Of a DNA stretch of 64,000 nt, positions 52,562 through 61,942 are shown in pieces. Position numbers and translations under genes: made by a program. Origin of the DNA: JANNPJ01 sp965200525 (GTDB lineage: Bacteria; Actinomycetota; Actinomycetes; Actinomycetales; Kineosporiaceae); contig OZ241368.1 in NCBI GenBank assembly GCA_965200525.1, positions 186,001 through 250,000 on the forward strand. The letters are read 5' to 3'. The notes under the pieces are model-generated. The model was not told where the DNA came from. It did not search any database and saw only the letters and a list, made by a program, of their open reading frames with translations. Positions within the stretch are counted from its first letter, which is position 1, and every line of letters begins with the position of its first letter.

Positions 52562-53825
52562 CGTGGTCAACTTCCTGCGCAAAACGATTCTCTTCTCGTA
52601 GCAGTCTCCGGACCTGCTTACCCAGTACGGCCGCCAACAAGGCTTGGGTCAGCAGAATTGCGCCAGCGGCACCCAGCGAGCCGAACAAGACACTTCCTAG
52701 GCTGACCATCAGCAACTGCAGGACAACTGCGGCCGTGATTCGGCCGGCTGCTCGCCTCTCGTCACCTCGTGCCTGTAGGAGCATGAGGGTCACCTGACTT
52801 ATAGCAGCTGGCACTGTCGCTAGTGCCATAAGACTGAGGACAGGGGCTGAATGCCGATATTCAGAGCCAAGGAGAAGGTCGACCAACCACGGACTGAGCA
52901 GGGCCGTCAGCAACGCGGCGGCCCACGACAATCCTAGAATCCAAGCACCACTCATCAGCCGTTTGAAGGCGATCGCAGAGCTGACATCAGCCGCTAACGC
53001 CGGAAAGGCCGCCTGAGTGAATGCTGCAACAATAAGGTTGAGCGGACCCACCCAGCGCGACACTGCACCGAATTGACCGGCCGCTTCCGTTCCGGCCAGG
53101 GAGGCAATGGCCGTGGTATCCAAGGTTTGTACGCTTGTAACAGCGGACGTGAGACCAAAACTGAAAGCGCCCTTGTATGGATGAACCCAACGAACCGGAC
53201 TGGGCGGGACTCGCAGCAGCAACCATCCCAGAATGTACATACTCACGACGGCGGGGCCCAGGGTGAGCCCCAACATCAGCGAGAGCCCCGACGCGTTGTG
53301 ACGCCACACCAGGTCGATGGCGACCACTAGAAAGCCAACACACTTGTCCGTCGCCCCCAACCACGACGCGGCCTGTACCTTGCCCAGGCCGCGAATGACT
53401 CCTTGGAGCCCGGTCGAGAGAGTCATGCTCATCGCCAGGAGCGCCAGCATCATCGCTTCCGCCGGGGAAGCCCGCCGTAGGGCGAGCAACCCGACCGCAA
53501 TAAATGCGGCGACGCCAAGCATCACCAGCATTCGACTGAACAACCCATGAGCGGCCTGTCTAAGCGTCATGCGATTGGAGGCGATCTCACGGGTTAAGAG
53601 GGTGCTCGTGCCGAACTCGAGCAGGCCCACGGCGCTCAGGATCAGACTTACCAGGGCCATGACGCGACCAAATTCGGCCGGCCCTTCGGACCGAGCCACG
53701 ATCAAATATGTGGCGGCGACAGAGGCCTGAGAAACTACAGATGAGATTAATACGAGAATCGTGCTGTGAGACAGACTACGCTTGGTCGAGATGTTGGCCT
53801 CACGCTGTATTATTGCTTGCGCCAC
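52542..53825 (-). CDS. Second polysaccharide flippase (Wzx/MOP type)
   Basis: The 427-residue membrane protein has about twelve helices, beginning HSTILVLISSVVSQASVAATY. The FGRVMALVSLILSAVGLLEF region is characteristic of MOP flippases. The GTG start follows AGGTGATCA. It leads the set with the two GT-B genes downstream, so this set looks like a separate repeat-unit module from the one at 39-45 kb. The polar C-terminus is cytoplasmic. Confidence 0.87.
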   Translation of the reverse strand: MAQAIIQREANISTKRSLSHSTILVLISSVVSQASVAATYLIVARSEGPAEFGRVMALVSLILSAVGLLEFGTSTLLTREIASNRMTLRQAAHGLFSRMLVMLGVAAFIAVGLLALRRASPAEAMMLALLAMSMTLSTGLQGVIRGLGKVQAASWLGATDKCVGFLVVAIDLVWRHNASGLSLMLGLTLGPAVVSMYILGWLLLRVPPSPVRWVHPYKGAFSFGLTSAVTSVQTLDTTAIASLAGTEAAGQFGAVSRWVGPLNLIVAAFTQAAFPALAADVSSAIAFKRLMSGAWILGLSWAAALLTALLSPWLVDLLLGSEYRHSAPVLSLMALATVPAAISQVTLMLLQARGDERRAAGRITAAVVLQLLMVSLGSVLFGSLGAAGAILLTQALLAAVLGKQVRRLLREENRFAQEVDHDAAPAR

Positions 53826-53919
53826 TGATCACCTACGCACATTGCGCCCGCTTGAAGCTTTCCACCGAAGACGCCTGAGCGGGACACGACTGGTCCAGCA
53901 CTCAGGCACGAATATCCTG

Positions 53920-54933
53920 TTATGAGTTGACTGCCATTCCGGTTCGCAGATCGATGTCATGGCCCGCGAGACGTAAGTCCGCTTCCACCATGATTTTTGC
54001 TAGTTCAGGGGTCAGTACTTGCGGCTTCCAGCCCAGTGTCTGTTCAGCCTTGGAGGCGTCTCCGATAAGCGAATCCACCTCACTTGGGCGCATGTATCGC
54101 TCGTCGAAGCGAACGTACTTCTCCCAGTCCAGGTTGACATGCTCAAAAGAGATCTGCAGAAAATCCCGAACCGTGTAGGCGGTTCCCGTGGCGACCACAT
54201 AGTCGTCCGGCTTGTCGGCTTGGAGCATCAGCCACATGGCCTCGACGTACTCTTTGGCATAGCCCCAATCGCGGACCGCGTCGAGGTTGCCCATGTAGAG
54301 GTGTTCCTGCTTGCCGGCCACGATGGCAGCGACCGCCATGGTGATTTTCCGAGTCACGAACGTCTCCCCGCGGCGGGGGGACTCGTGGTTGAACAAGATG
54401 CCGTTAGTGGCGAACATTCCGTAGGCCTCACGGTAATTGCGCGTCATCCAGTAGGCGTAGACCTTCGCCGCTCCGTAGGGGCTGCGTGGCCAGAAGGGGG
54501 TGTCTTCGTTCTGCGGAGGCGGGGTAGCCCCGAACATCTCCGAACTGGATGCCTGGTAGTACTTGCAGTCCAGACCAATCATTCGGATCGCCTCGAGGAG
54601 TCGGGTCGACCCCACCCCGGTGGTCAGGCCGGTGAACTCCGGCTCGTCAAACGACACCCGAACGTGGCTCTGGGCGGCGAGGTTGTAGACCTCGTCGGGC
54701 TGCACTTTGTCCAGGAGAGTCACCAGGCGCGATCCGTCGGTCAGGTCACCAAAGTGCAGAAAGAACCGAGCGTGCGGGTCGTGAGAATCTTGGTAAAGGT
54801 GATCGATTCGACCCGTGTTGAACTGCGAAGATCGACGCACGATGCCGTGGACTTCGTAGCCCTTCTCAAGCAGCAACTCGGCCAAGTACGAGCCGTCCTG
54901 CCCGGTGATCCCGGTGATCAATGCCTTCTTCAT
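53920..54933 (-). CDS. gmd: GDP-mannose 4,6-dehydratase
   Basis: The 337-residue SDR enzyme converts GDP-mannose to GDP-4-keto-6-deoxy-mannose in the cytosol. It shows the NADP-binding start ALITGITGQDGSYLAELLL, the family motif VRRSSQFNT, and the catalytic Y-x3-K in PYGAAKVYAYW. SSSEMFGATPPPQNEDTPFW is typical of Gmd. Length is usual for the family. Its product feeds the fucose synthase encoded at 56336, so the pair makes GDP-L-fucose for the locus. Confidence 0.95.
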   Translation of the reverse strand: MKKALITGITGQDGSYLAELLLEKGYEVHGIVRRSSQFNTGRIDHLYQDSHDPHARFFLHFGDLTDGSRLVTLLDKVQPDEVYNLAAQSHVRVSFDEPEFTGLTTGVGSTRLLEAIRMIGLDCKYYQASSSEMFGATPPPQNEDTPFWPRSPYGAAKVYAYWMTRNYREAYGMFATNGILFNHESPRRGETFVTRKITMAVAAIVAGKQEHLYMGNLDAVRDWGYAKEYVEAMWLMLQADKPDDYVVATGTAYTVRDFLQISFEHVNLDWEKYVRFDERYMRPSEVDSLIGDASKAEQTLGWKPQVLTPELAKIMVEADLRLAGHDIDLRTGMAVNS

Positions 54934-55180
54934 GTGAAGCCGCCCCCAAGCGCGTGGTCAGCGCGAGTCAACCTGGCCAGCGTCACTGATGGCGATGATG
55001 CGGACTCGCTGAGTAGCCGGTGTTAGTACCGTAGCGTGCTCGCTCGACTACACAGCGCTGGACGTCCGAGATCGGGTGTTTGCCTGAGGAGCCCGCCACA
55101 CTGCCGTCAGGGCATGTCAGTTCCCGCAGCCCTATGCCTGAAAGTGCATCTTGTCCCGATGGCCCATTATGAACACATTG

Positions 55181-55957
55181 CTATAGGGTCAGGCCGATGC
55201 TACGTCGCCGGTATGGCGTACGGGCCAACTCGTGGAGTGCCTGGTTCAAGCGTGTGCGTCGCGAGCCGTAGTCAATATTCATGCTCCCGGAGGCTCCGAC
55301 AAAGCGCGGGATTCTGCGCGTGCCATGGAAAGGTACTCCGGCGGCAACTGCCATCAAAGCCCGGCGAGCGAAGACGTGCTCAAACAAGCGACCCTTTGTC
55401 TCGTCAACCTCGGGAGCCATATCTTTGAAATGGTCGATCCAGGTTTGAACGGGCATACCCAAGAACCGCGTATCTGACATGTCGAGTCTCGTCGATATAC
55501 TGGCGGAGATTCCATTGAAGGGTTTGCCCTGCAGGATCTGGTCGGCATTTGAAACAAAAAGCCGGCCTGTGACCTTGCTAAAATAGGTGACCTTTCGAGC
55601 AACCAACTGTTGGATGACGGCATCCATCAATAGCGCTTCTCCCTTACCCTTTTGTATGCAGGATTCGCGACCCGTGGCATCCACGAGACGAACCGGCTTG
55701 ATGCGTGCTGACGAACAGTCGATCAACTTGCCTTCGAAGGTTGCCCAATCAGATGCCGACATCTCTGGTGAATTGTCAACGAGCCACATCTCGTTCCATA
55801 TGTTGTATCTCGCATCAGCCCACCGCTTGGCGGAGGCCAGGTAGTCTCGCTCACGAATATCCCAGCTGGCCCGCTTCAGTGCATAAACATCACTCGACGG
55901 CCTAAGAGTGCCAGTCAAAATCAGCACACTGCGGGGCTCTGCCTCTTCAGACACCAT
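55181..55957 (-). CDS. Hypothetical protein of the polysaccharide locus
   Basis: The 258-residue protein starts at ATG 55957, with GAGGAG 6-7 bases upstream. The first part reads SVLILTGTLRPSSDVYALKR, and the middle has TYFSKVTGRLFVSNADQIL. These are glycosyltransferase-like in feel, but no metal or nucleotide motif is decisive. No membrane helix is present. The gene is A/T-richer than the surroundings. Location between gmd and fcl suggests a role in handling the fucose-containing glycan. Confidence 0.65.
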   Translation of the reverse strand: MVSEEAEPRSVLILTGTLRPSSDVYALKRASWDIRERDYLASAKRWADARYNIWNEMWLVDNSPEMSASDWATFEGKLIDCSSARIKPVRLVDATGRESCIQKGKGEALLMDAVIQQLVARKVTYFSKVTGRLFVSNADQILQGKPFNGISASISTRLDMSDTRFLGMPVQTWIDHFKDMAPEVDETKGRLFEHVFARRALMAVAAGVPFHGTRRIPRFVGASGSMNIDYGSRRTRLNQALHELARTPYRRRSIGLTL

Positions 55958-56275
55958 TTCACGCTCCTCGTTTCTGGCAATTATTTCGGTGGCACTGCGT
56001 CTCACGCACGCCACCCGTGCGACCGTGCCATTAGATACCTGAGCCAGCCTCCTTGGTCCCCATGTAGGTGATGCATGCAGCCTCAAGTGCCACCAGCGTT
56101 GGGGCCAGGCGCGACCCGGCGCTTGGCGCCAACTCCTGACTCGACCGCCCATAAGGGCCACAGCGGACGTCGCAGGGCAGACACTGCCAGCTGGGCGGCC
56201 GAGAGACCCGATTCGAATCCCATTCGCCTCCATGCGTCACCGAACAGACGACGGAGGCGGACGCGCGCACCGCGA

Positions 56276-56297
56276 ACTAGTGTCGATCGACACTAGT
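56276..56297. promoter_or_regulatory. Perfect 22-base palindrome upstream of fcl
   Basis: ACTAGTGTCGA is followed immediately by its exact reverse complement (two 11-base arms, no spacer). It lies in the 378-base divergent gap (55958-56335), 38 bases before the fcl ATG and just upstream of a -35-like GTGACA (56299-56304). Probable operator. Nothing else in the gap is supported. Confidence 0.6.
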
Positions 56298-56335
56298 AGT
56301 GACAAAGTCTGAACACACTGTAGCCATCCTCAGCT

Positions 56336-57307
56336 ATGGTCGGAGCCATGACGACAATCGCGACTCTCAGCGAAGAAACACCGATCTACGTCGCCGGGCA
56401 CCGAGGCCTGGCTGGTTCGGCGGTGTGGAGAGCTCTTGAACAGCGTGGGTGCCGAAATCTGATCGGCGCAACCTCCGCGAACGTGGACCTTCGGGATCGC
56501 GACGCGACCATGGCGTTTGTGGGCAAGCAGCGACCTGAGGTCATGGTCATCGCCGCTGCGAAGGTAGGCGGCATCTTGGCTAACGACAGCTACCCCGCAG
56601 AGTTTCTGAGCGACAACCTGCGTATCCAGGTCAACTTGGTGGACGCAGCACATCAGTATGGAGTTCAGCGCTTGCTGTTTCTAGGCTCCAGTTGCATATA
56701 CCCAAAGTATGCTGACCAGCCGATCAAGGAATCGAGTCTTCTCACTGGGGCGCTCGAACCGACCAATGACGCTTACGCAATCGCCAAGATCGCCGGTATC
56801 ATGCAAATCCAGGCCATGCGTAAGCAATACGACCTCCCGTACATCAGCGCCATGCCGACGAACTTGTACGGGCCGGGCGACAACTTTGACGCGCGTAATT
56901 CCCACGTCATGCCCGCTCTGATTCGCCGGTTCCACGAAGCCAAGCAGTCAGGATCGAACGAGGTAACAATTTGGGGATCCGGCACGCCACGCCGGGAGTT
57001 CCTGCACGTCGACGACCTTGCATCGGCATTAATCTTTCTGCTTGAACACTATGACTCGCCTGAAACTATCAACGTGGGCACTGGGTCGGACGTGACAATT
57101 CGCGAGTTGGCCGAAACCGTTGCGGCCGTCGTCGGCTGGGAGGGCCAGTTAGTCTTCGACACGGCTAAGCCTGACGGAACACCTCGGAAACTTCTGGACG
57201 TCACTCGCTTACAGCACCTGGGTTGGAGCTCGACCATTGGGCTCAGGGAGGGTGTTGCCAGCGCCTACGACTGGTTCATCACAAACTATGCCACGGCGCG
57301 GCTCTGA
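56336..57307 (+). CDS. fcl: GDP-L-fucose synthase (epimerase/reductase)
   Basis: The 323-residue SDR enzyme converts GDP-4-keto-6-deoxy-mannose to GDP-L-fucose. Signatures: IYVAGHRGLAGSAVWRAL, AAKVGGILANDSYPAEF, FLGSSCIYPKYADQPIKE and catalytic Y-x3-K in DAYAIAKIAG. REFLHVDDLA is also family-typical. Two ATGs are possible, 56336 and 56348; neither has a well-spaced ribosome site. It works with gmd, encoded divergently 1.4 kb away. Confidence 0.95.
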   Translation: MVGAMTTIATLSEETPIYVAGHRGLAGSAVWRALEQRGCRNLIGATSANVDLRDRDATMAFVGKQRPEVMVIAAAKVGGILANDSYPAEFLSDNLRIQVNLVDAAHQYGVQRLLFLGSSCIYPKYADQPIKESSLLTGALEPTNDAYAIAKIAGIMQIQAMRKQYDLPYISAMPTNLYGPGDNFDARNSHVMPALIRRFHEAKQSGSNEVTIWGSGTPRREFLHVDDLASALIFLLEHYDSPETINVGTGSDVTIRELAETVAAVVGWEGQLVFDTAKPDGTPRKLLDVTRLQHLGWSSTIGLREGVASAYDWFITNYATARL

Positions 57308-57684
57308 CTTTCGTCAAAAAATCGAGTCTCCCTTTTTGAATGCCGGCAGCCTCAGCGGAGTTGCTGGTTCCTAAACCTGGACCCATGGTTCTTAGCCATC
57401 GTGTTTGCTGGCTTTACTGCCTCGGTCAGGACTTGTCCCAGGCGCGCACAGCCGGTATGCCGCCCTGGCCCCCATGCCGGCCGGTCGAGCACAGCGTGAC
57501 CAGGCCGACACGCGGGTCAAACCAACGGCGCCTAGTTCGCCGCCTGGCCACGGCCGGATCAGCTTCAAGTAGATCGAAGACCGCAGCAAGCTAAGCCGTG
57601 CAAGCTGGTCCGGCTAATGGCGCAGGTATGACGGATACCCGTCGGAACAATGGTTGACCTTCGGCACCCTGGTCATGGCCGGCC
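57308..57684. other. Intergenic between fcl and rmlB
   Basis: 377 bases between convergent genes. Short ORFs have no ribosome sites or recognisable motifs. No clear terminator hairpin was found; possible decayed DNA. Confidence 0.3.
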
Positions 57685-58674
57685 TCACTTGCTCAGGGCG
57701 GCACGGGATTTGAGCGGCTGCCACCATTCACGATGATCGCGGTACCACTGCACCGTCTTGGCCAGCCCGGTCTCGAACGGCACCTGCGGGGCATACCCCA
57801 GCTCAGCCGAGATCTTCGCGATGTCCACCGAGTACCGGCGATCGTGGCCCTTGCGGTCGGCCACCGGCTCGACGCTCGACCAGTCCGCATCACAGGCGGC
57901 CAGCAGCCGCTCGGTCAGCTCCCGGTTGGTCAGCTCCGTACCGCCGCCGATGTTGTAGACCTCACCGGCCCGCCCGCCCTCGGCGACCAGCTGAATCCCC
58001 CGGCAGTGATCGGCCACGTGCAGCCAGTCGCGAATGTTCAGCCCGTCCCCGTACAACGGCACCGCCAGCCCGTCGATCAGGTTGGTCACGAACAACGGGA
58101 CCACCTTCTCCGGGAACTGGTAGGGCCCGTAATTGTTCGAACAACGCGTCACCACCACGTCCATGCCGTGGGTACGCGCGTACGAGCGGGCGATCAGGTC
58201 GCTACCGGCCTTGCTCGCGCTGTACGGCGAGTTCGGCTCCAGGGCCTGCGTCTCCGACCACGAACCGCTGTCGATCGAGCCGTACACCTCATCGGTCGAG
58301 ACGTGCACGAACCGGCCCACCCGGGCCTGATGCGCGGCGTCCAGCAGGGTCTGGGTGCCGACCACGTTGGTCATCACGAAGTCGGCGGCACCGCTGATCG
58401 AGCGGTCCACGTGCGACTCGGCCGCGAAGTGCACCACCAGGTCGGTACCGACCATCAGGTCGTCGACCAGGGCCCGATCCAGGATGTCGCCCTCGACCAG
58501 GCTCAGGCGCGGATTGCCCCGAACCGGATCCAGATTGGCCGGATTGCCGGCGTAGGTCAGCTTGTCCAGCACCACGATCTGGGCGCCCTCGTACGCCGGA
58601 TAGCCACCCGAAGCCAGCGTCCGCACATAATGCGAGCCAATGAACCCCGCACCACCCGTTACCAGGATTCGCAC
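57685..58674 (-). CDS. rmlB: dTDP-glucose 4,6-dehydratase
   Basis: The 329-residue SDR enzyme makes dTDP-4-keto-6-deoxyglucose. Motifs: ILVTGGAGFIGSHYVRTL, HFAAESHVDRSI, STDEVYGSI, catalytic Y-x3-K in SPYSASKAGSD and SNNYGPYQFPEKVVPL. GTG 58674 has AAGGAG exactly 6 bases upstream, preferred over a longer start. It is divergent from rmlC-rmlA, sharing a 196-base promoter region. It supplies the rhamnose precursor pathway. Confidence 0.96.
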   Translation of the reverse strand: MRILVTGGAGFIGSHYVRTLASGGYPAYEGAQIVVLDKLTYAGNPANLDPVRGNPRLSLVEGDILDRALVDDLMVGTDLVVHFAAESHVDRSISGAADFVMTNVVGTQTLLDAAHQARVGRFVHVSTDEVYGSIDSGSWSETQALEPNSPYSASKAGSDLIARSYARTHGMDVVVTRCSNNYGPYQFPEKVVPLFVTNLIDGLAVPLYGDGLNIRDWLHVADHCRGIQLVAEGGRAGEVYNIGGGTELTNRELTERLLAACDADWSSVEPVADRKGHDRRYSVDIAKISAELGYAPQVPFETGLAKTVQWYRDHREWWQPLKSRAALSK

Positions 58675-58870
58675 CTGTTTCTCCTTCACCAGAATTTGCA
58701 GACTCATCGTTACGCAGGGCTCGAAGCGAGGCTACCGGTCGACAGCAACCAAGATCCCCGCGATTCGTATATCCGCAGCCTTCGCACTGTTGCCGCCCAA
58801 AGCTTCGATAGCATCTGGCAACCCGCGACAACGTCGTCGCCGAATTATCTGAGCGCAGGGGGACGAGCGC

Positions 58871-59488
58871 ATGAAGGTGACCGAACTCGCTGTACCGGAC
58901 GCGTTTGTCATTCAGCCGCCCAAGTTTCAGGACGACCGCGGCGTCTTCCTGGAGTGGTACCGGCACGAGGCCCTCACCGAAGCCGTCGGCCACCGACTCG
59001 ACCTGGCCCAGGCCAACTGCTCGGTCTCCCGTCGGGGCTCGGTCCGCAGCATCCACTACGCCGACGTCCCGCCGAGCCAGGCCAAGTACGTCACCTGCGT
59101 GCGCGGCGCCGTCCTGGACGTCATCGTGGACATCCGAGTCGGCTCACCGGCCTTCGGGCAGTGGGACACAGTCCGCCTGGACGATGACGACCGCGCAGCC
59201 GTGTATCTGTCCGAGGGGCTCGGCCACGGGTTCGTCGCCCTAACCGACGACGCGACGGTCGTGTACCTCTGCAGCACGGTCTACAACCCCGCCGCCGAGC
59301 GAGGCCTCAATCCGCTCGACGCTGACCTGGACATTGCGTGGTCTACCGACCTGGAGCCGGTGCTCTCGGACAAGGACGCTTTTGCGCCCGGCCTGGCTCA
59401 GGCCACCGCCTCGGGCCTCCTGCCTGACTACGAGCATTGCCGCGAGCTGTACATCGAGCTGGCCCGTCGCCATTCCGGCAGCGAATAG
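58871..59488 (+). CDS. rmlC: dTDP-4-dehydrorhamnose 3,5-epimerase
   Basis: The 205-residue cupin epimerase shows FQDDRGVFLEWYRHEAL, then SVRSIHYADVPPSQAKYVTC, with the catalytic His in SIHY. GLGHGFVALTDDATVVYLC follows. These are typical of actinobacterial RmlC. A GGGGGA ribosome site precedes ATG 58871. It epimerises C3 and C5 of the RmlB product. rmlA follows 11 bases downstream in the same transcript. Confidence 0.95.
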   Translation: MKVTELAVPDAFVIQPPKFQDDRGVFLEWYRHEALTEAVGHRLDLAQANCSVSRRGSVRSIHYADVPPSQAKYVTCVRGAVLDVIVDIRVGSPAFGQWDTVRLDDDDRAAVYLSEGLGHGFVALTDDATVVYLCSTVYNPAAERGLNPLDADLDIAWSTDLEPVLSDKDAFAPGLAQATASGLLPDYEHCRELYIELARRHSGSE

Positions 59489-59499
59489 AAGGGGCTGGC

Positions 59500-60357
59500 A
59501 TGCGGGGAATCATCCTGGCCGGCGGTTCCGGCACCCGGCTCTACCCGATCACCAAGGGCATCAGCAAGCAGCTGATGCCGATCTACGATAAACCGATGAT
59601 CTACTACCCGCTGTCCACCCTGATGATGGCGGGCGTGCGCGAGGTGCTGATCATCACCACCCCGGAGGACAACGACCAGTTCCGCCGGCTGCTCGGCGAC
59701 GGCACCGCCCTCGGCATGCGACTGGAGTACGCCGTCCAGCCCCGCCCCGAAGGACTGGCCCAGGCGTTCGTCATCGGCGCCGACTTCATCGGTGACCAGA
59801 GCGTGGCCCTGGTGCTGGGCGACAACATCTTCTACGGCGCCGGCCTCGGCACCGCACTGCGCGACAACTCCGACGTCAGCGGCGGGCACGTGTTCGCCTA
59901 CCACGTGGCCAACCCCAGCGACTACGGCGTGGTCGAGTTCGACGACGACGGCACGGTGCTGTCCATCGAGGAGAAGCCGGCCGAGCCGAAGAGCAACTTC
60001 GCCGTGCCGGGCCTGTACTTCTACGACAACGACGTGGTCACCATCGCCGCCTCGATCACTCCCAGCGCCCGCGGGGAACTCGAGATCACCGCCGTCAACG
60101 ACGCCTACCTGCAGGCCGGGACCCTCAAGGTCACTGTCCTGGAGCGAGGCACGGCCTGGCTCGACACCGGCACCGTCGACTCCATGATGGACGCCGCCCA
60201 GTTCGTCCAGGTGATCGAGGCCCGGCAGGGCCACAAGATCGGCTGCATCGAGGAGATCGCCTGGCGTCACGGCTGGATCGACGACGTCCAGCTGAACGCT
60301 CTGATCGCCCCCCTGGAGAAGTCCGGCTACGGCGGATACCTGCGCGCCCTACTCTGA
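59500..60357 (+). CDS. rmlA: Glucose-1-phosphate thymidylyltransferase
   Basis: The 285-residue nucleotidyltransferase makes dTDP-glucose from dTTP and glucose-1-phosphate, the first step of the rhamnose pathway. Motifs: GIILAGGSGTRLYPITKGIS, KQLMPIYDKPMIYYPL, LVLGDNIFYG and SIEEKPAEPKSNFAV. ATG 59500 follows AAGGGG; the longer ORF start at 59437 would overlap rmlC. A perfect palindromic hairpin lies 28 bases after the stop. Confidence 0.96.
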   Translation: MRGIILAGGSGTRLYPITKGISKQLMPIYDKPMIYYPLSTLMMAGVREVLIITTPEDNDQFRRLLGDGTALGMRLEYAVQPRPEGLAQAFVIGADFIGDQSVALVLGDNIFYGAGLGTALRDNSDVSGGHVFAYHVANPSDYGVVEFDDDGTVLSIEEKPAEPKSNFAVPGLYFYDNDVVTIAASITPSARGELEITAVNDAYLQAGTLKVTVLERGTAWLDTGTVDSMMDAAQFVQVIEARQGHKIGCIEEIAWRHGWIDDVQLNALIAPLEKSGYGGYLRALL

Positions 60358-60385
60358 ACGATGAGTCCGCGGCAATGACACATCC

Positions 60386-60405
60386 GGCCCGCGACGTCGC
60401 GGGCC
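60386..60405. terminator. Palindromic terminator after rmlA
   Basis: GGCCCGCGAC directly followed by GTCGCGGGCC makes a perfect 20-base palindrome, able to form a G/C-only hairpin. It closes the rmlC-rmlA unit. Confidence 0.7.
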
Positions 60406-60563
60406 GCACCGACGAGGGCGCCGTGTGATCCGAGCCCGGGTGGATTGACGGCAGGGGGGCCGCTGTGTCCATGCAGCCACCAACCTCGCGCTACGCTCCG
60501 TGAGCAAATTTCACCCCGGCGCTGTTGCGAGCAGCCGGCGCTTGGTCGATGAGTGGAGCCGAC

Positions 60564-61181
60564 ATGCCCGAGCCTGCCATGCGCCAGTACCACTTTCCAA
60601 TTTTCGGTGAATGCCCTCGGCACGGGCTGTTCGAGGCGGGAGACCTCGACATTCGGGCGGACGGCAATATCTCCATGTTCGAGAGCAGTGGGCCGGTCAC
60701 GTGCGCCACCTGCGGCCATTGGGTGGCCGGCGCGGTTGCTCGGCTGATCCTCCGTGATGGGCTCATCGAGGCGATCGCGATCGCGAACCTGAGTTCGGAA
60801 CATCTCGTCACAGTTCGGCGGTCCCTGGAGCGGGTCAATGCGCTGGTCATGGTTGATCCAGAAGCGGCCGCCAGAGAGTTGAAGAAGGTTAGTCCCACCA
60901 CCGCGCGACGGGTGTGGAATCTGCTCGGCTCCAAGGCCGGGATCGCCTTGATCGGTGCCTTCACAACCATCGCCACCGCTGCCTTGCCGCACATTCTCGC
61001 GGCCGATTCCAGCCACGACACTTCGCAGCCGTGCCTAAGCCCAGCTGTCGTTGAGCAACTCCTTGACCTTGTCGAGCCCTCACTGCGGCCTCAACTGCAG
61101 GGCCGCCCCGACCCGGCGCCCGGGGCCGACCCAGGCGCCCCCGTAGAGCGTCAGCGAGTATCAGGGCCCTCGACTCCGTAG
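60564..61181 (+). CDS. Hypothetical protein with Cys pair and membrane segment
   Basis: The 205-residue protein from ATG 60564 has GGAG 5 bases upstream. It has C17 (GECPRHGLFE) and C47-x2-C50 (CATCGHW), which could bind zinc. A hydrophobic stretch near residues 120-145 (GIALIGAFTTIATAALPHIL) is followed by a Pro-rich tail. No family is recognised. The ribbon-plus-helix layout would place a small zinc domain at the membrane. Confidence 0.6.
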   Translation: MPEPAMRQYHFPIFGECPRHGLFEAGDLDIRADGNISMFESSGPVTCATCGHWVAGAVARLILRDGLIEAIAIANLSSEHLVTVRRSLERVNALVMVDPEAAARELKKVSPTTARRVWNLLGSKAGIALIGAFTTIATAALPHILAADSSHDTSQPCLSPAVVEQLLDLVEPSLRPQLQGRPDPAPGADPGAPVERQRVSGPSTP

Positions 61182-61391
61182 CCGTGACCAAGAGCAGGGT
61201 CCGAGACCTCCGCTGGCCTGGTAGGCGAAGACTCGCAGGTCGCGATGTCGATCCGGGTGGTGTCGTAGCCGGTGTTCTGGCCGACCATGTTCGACTTCCC
61301 GATAGAGCACAATGTCGCAGCCAAGGTCAGCAGGACCGCTCAGCGGGGCGTAGCGCGGTCCGCACCCCCCGCGTCATGCTCGGCAGACCCG

Positions 61392-61705
61392 TTAGGACAC
61401 GACCAGACTGGTCGGCCCGAGCGCGTTGCCGTTGGCGTCGTAGCTGATCCCGCTGACCCTGACGGGTCTTGGTGGTCGATCCGATCCAGGTGGCGACGTA
61501 GGTGGAGTAGCCGTTGCCTCCACCGTCGATGGCCCTCGGTGAACGCCCCGGTGGTGCCGTCCGGCCACTTGAACGCGCCCGCGGTCGGCAAGCCGGTTAC
61601 GGCGGTGTCGTAGGTCGGTGTGCCGGTGCAGGCGAGGTCGAAGGCGGCCGCGTTCTGCTTCACCCAGGTGTCGCTGCCTGATCCATTGGTACCGATATGC
61701 CCGTC
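61392..61705 (-). pseudogene. Frameshifted gene relic, family unknown
   Basis: On the minus strand a coherent stretch (TWVKQNAAAFDLACTGTPTY, later FKWPDGTTGAFTEG) breaks off near 61531. Continuation is in other frames: STYVATWIGSTTKT, then VSGISYDANGNALGPTSLVV and a stop at 61392. At least two frameshifts, no start seen. It may derive from a secreted or phage structural protein. The flanks (61182-61391, 61706-61942) hold no supported gene. Confidence 0.45.
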
Positions 61706-61942
61706 GGCTTGAGCAGGACAGCCGCATCCACCGTTCGTTTCGACCCTACGGAATCGCCAACACACTCGGTGCTTTGGCGGATACGTTCTGTACATGGTGT
61801 TCGACGCTCCCCCAGCCAGAGCTCACAGAGGCATGGCCGTGGTCGTAATCATCCCTATTGTGGAAGTCATCCGCGGACGGCTAGGCGCAGGACCGGCGTC
61901 GCTGGCTTCAACCCTTGTGCCGTCAGGCATGGAGACGAAAGC

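Noticed and set aside
56207..56233. tRNA-like 3' end: TTCGAAT loop followed by CCCAT and TCGCCTCCA
   Set aside because: The five bases before the loop do not pair with those after it on either strand, and no anticodon or D arm can be built upstream. At most a chance match or an unrecognisable remnant.
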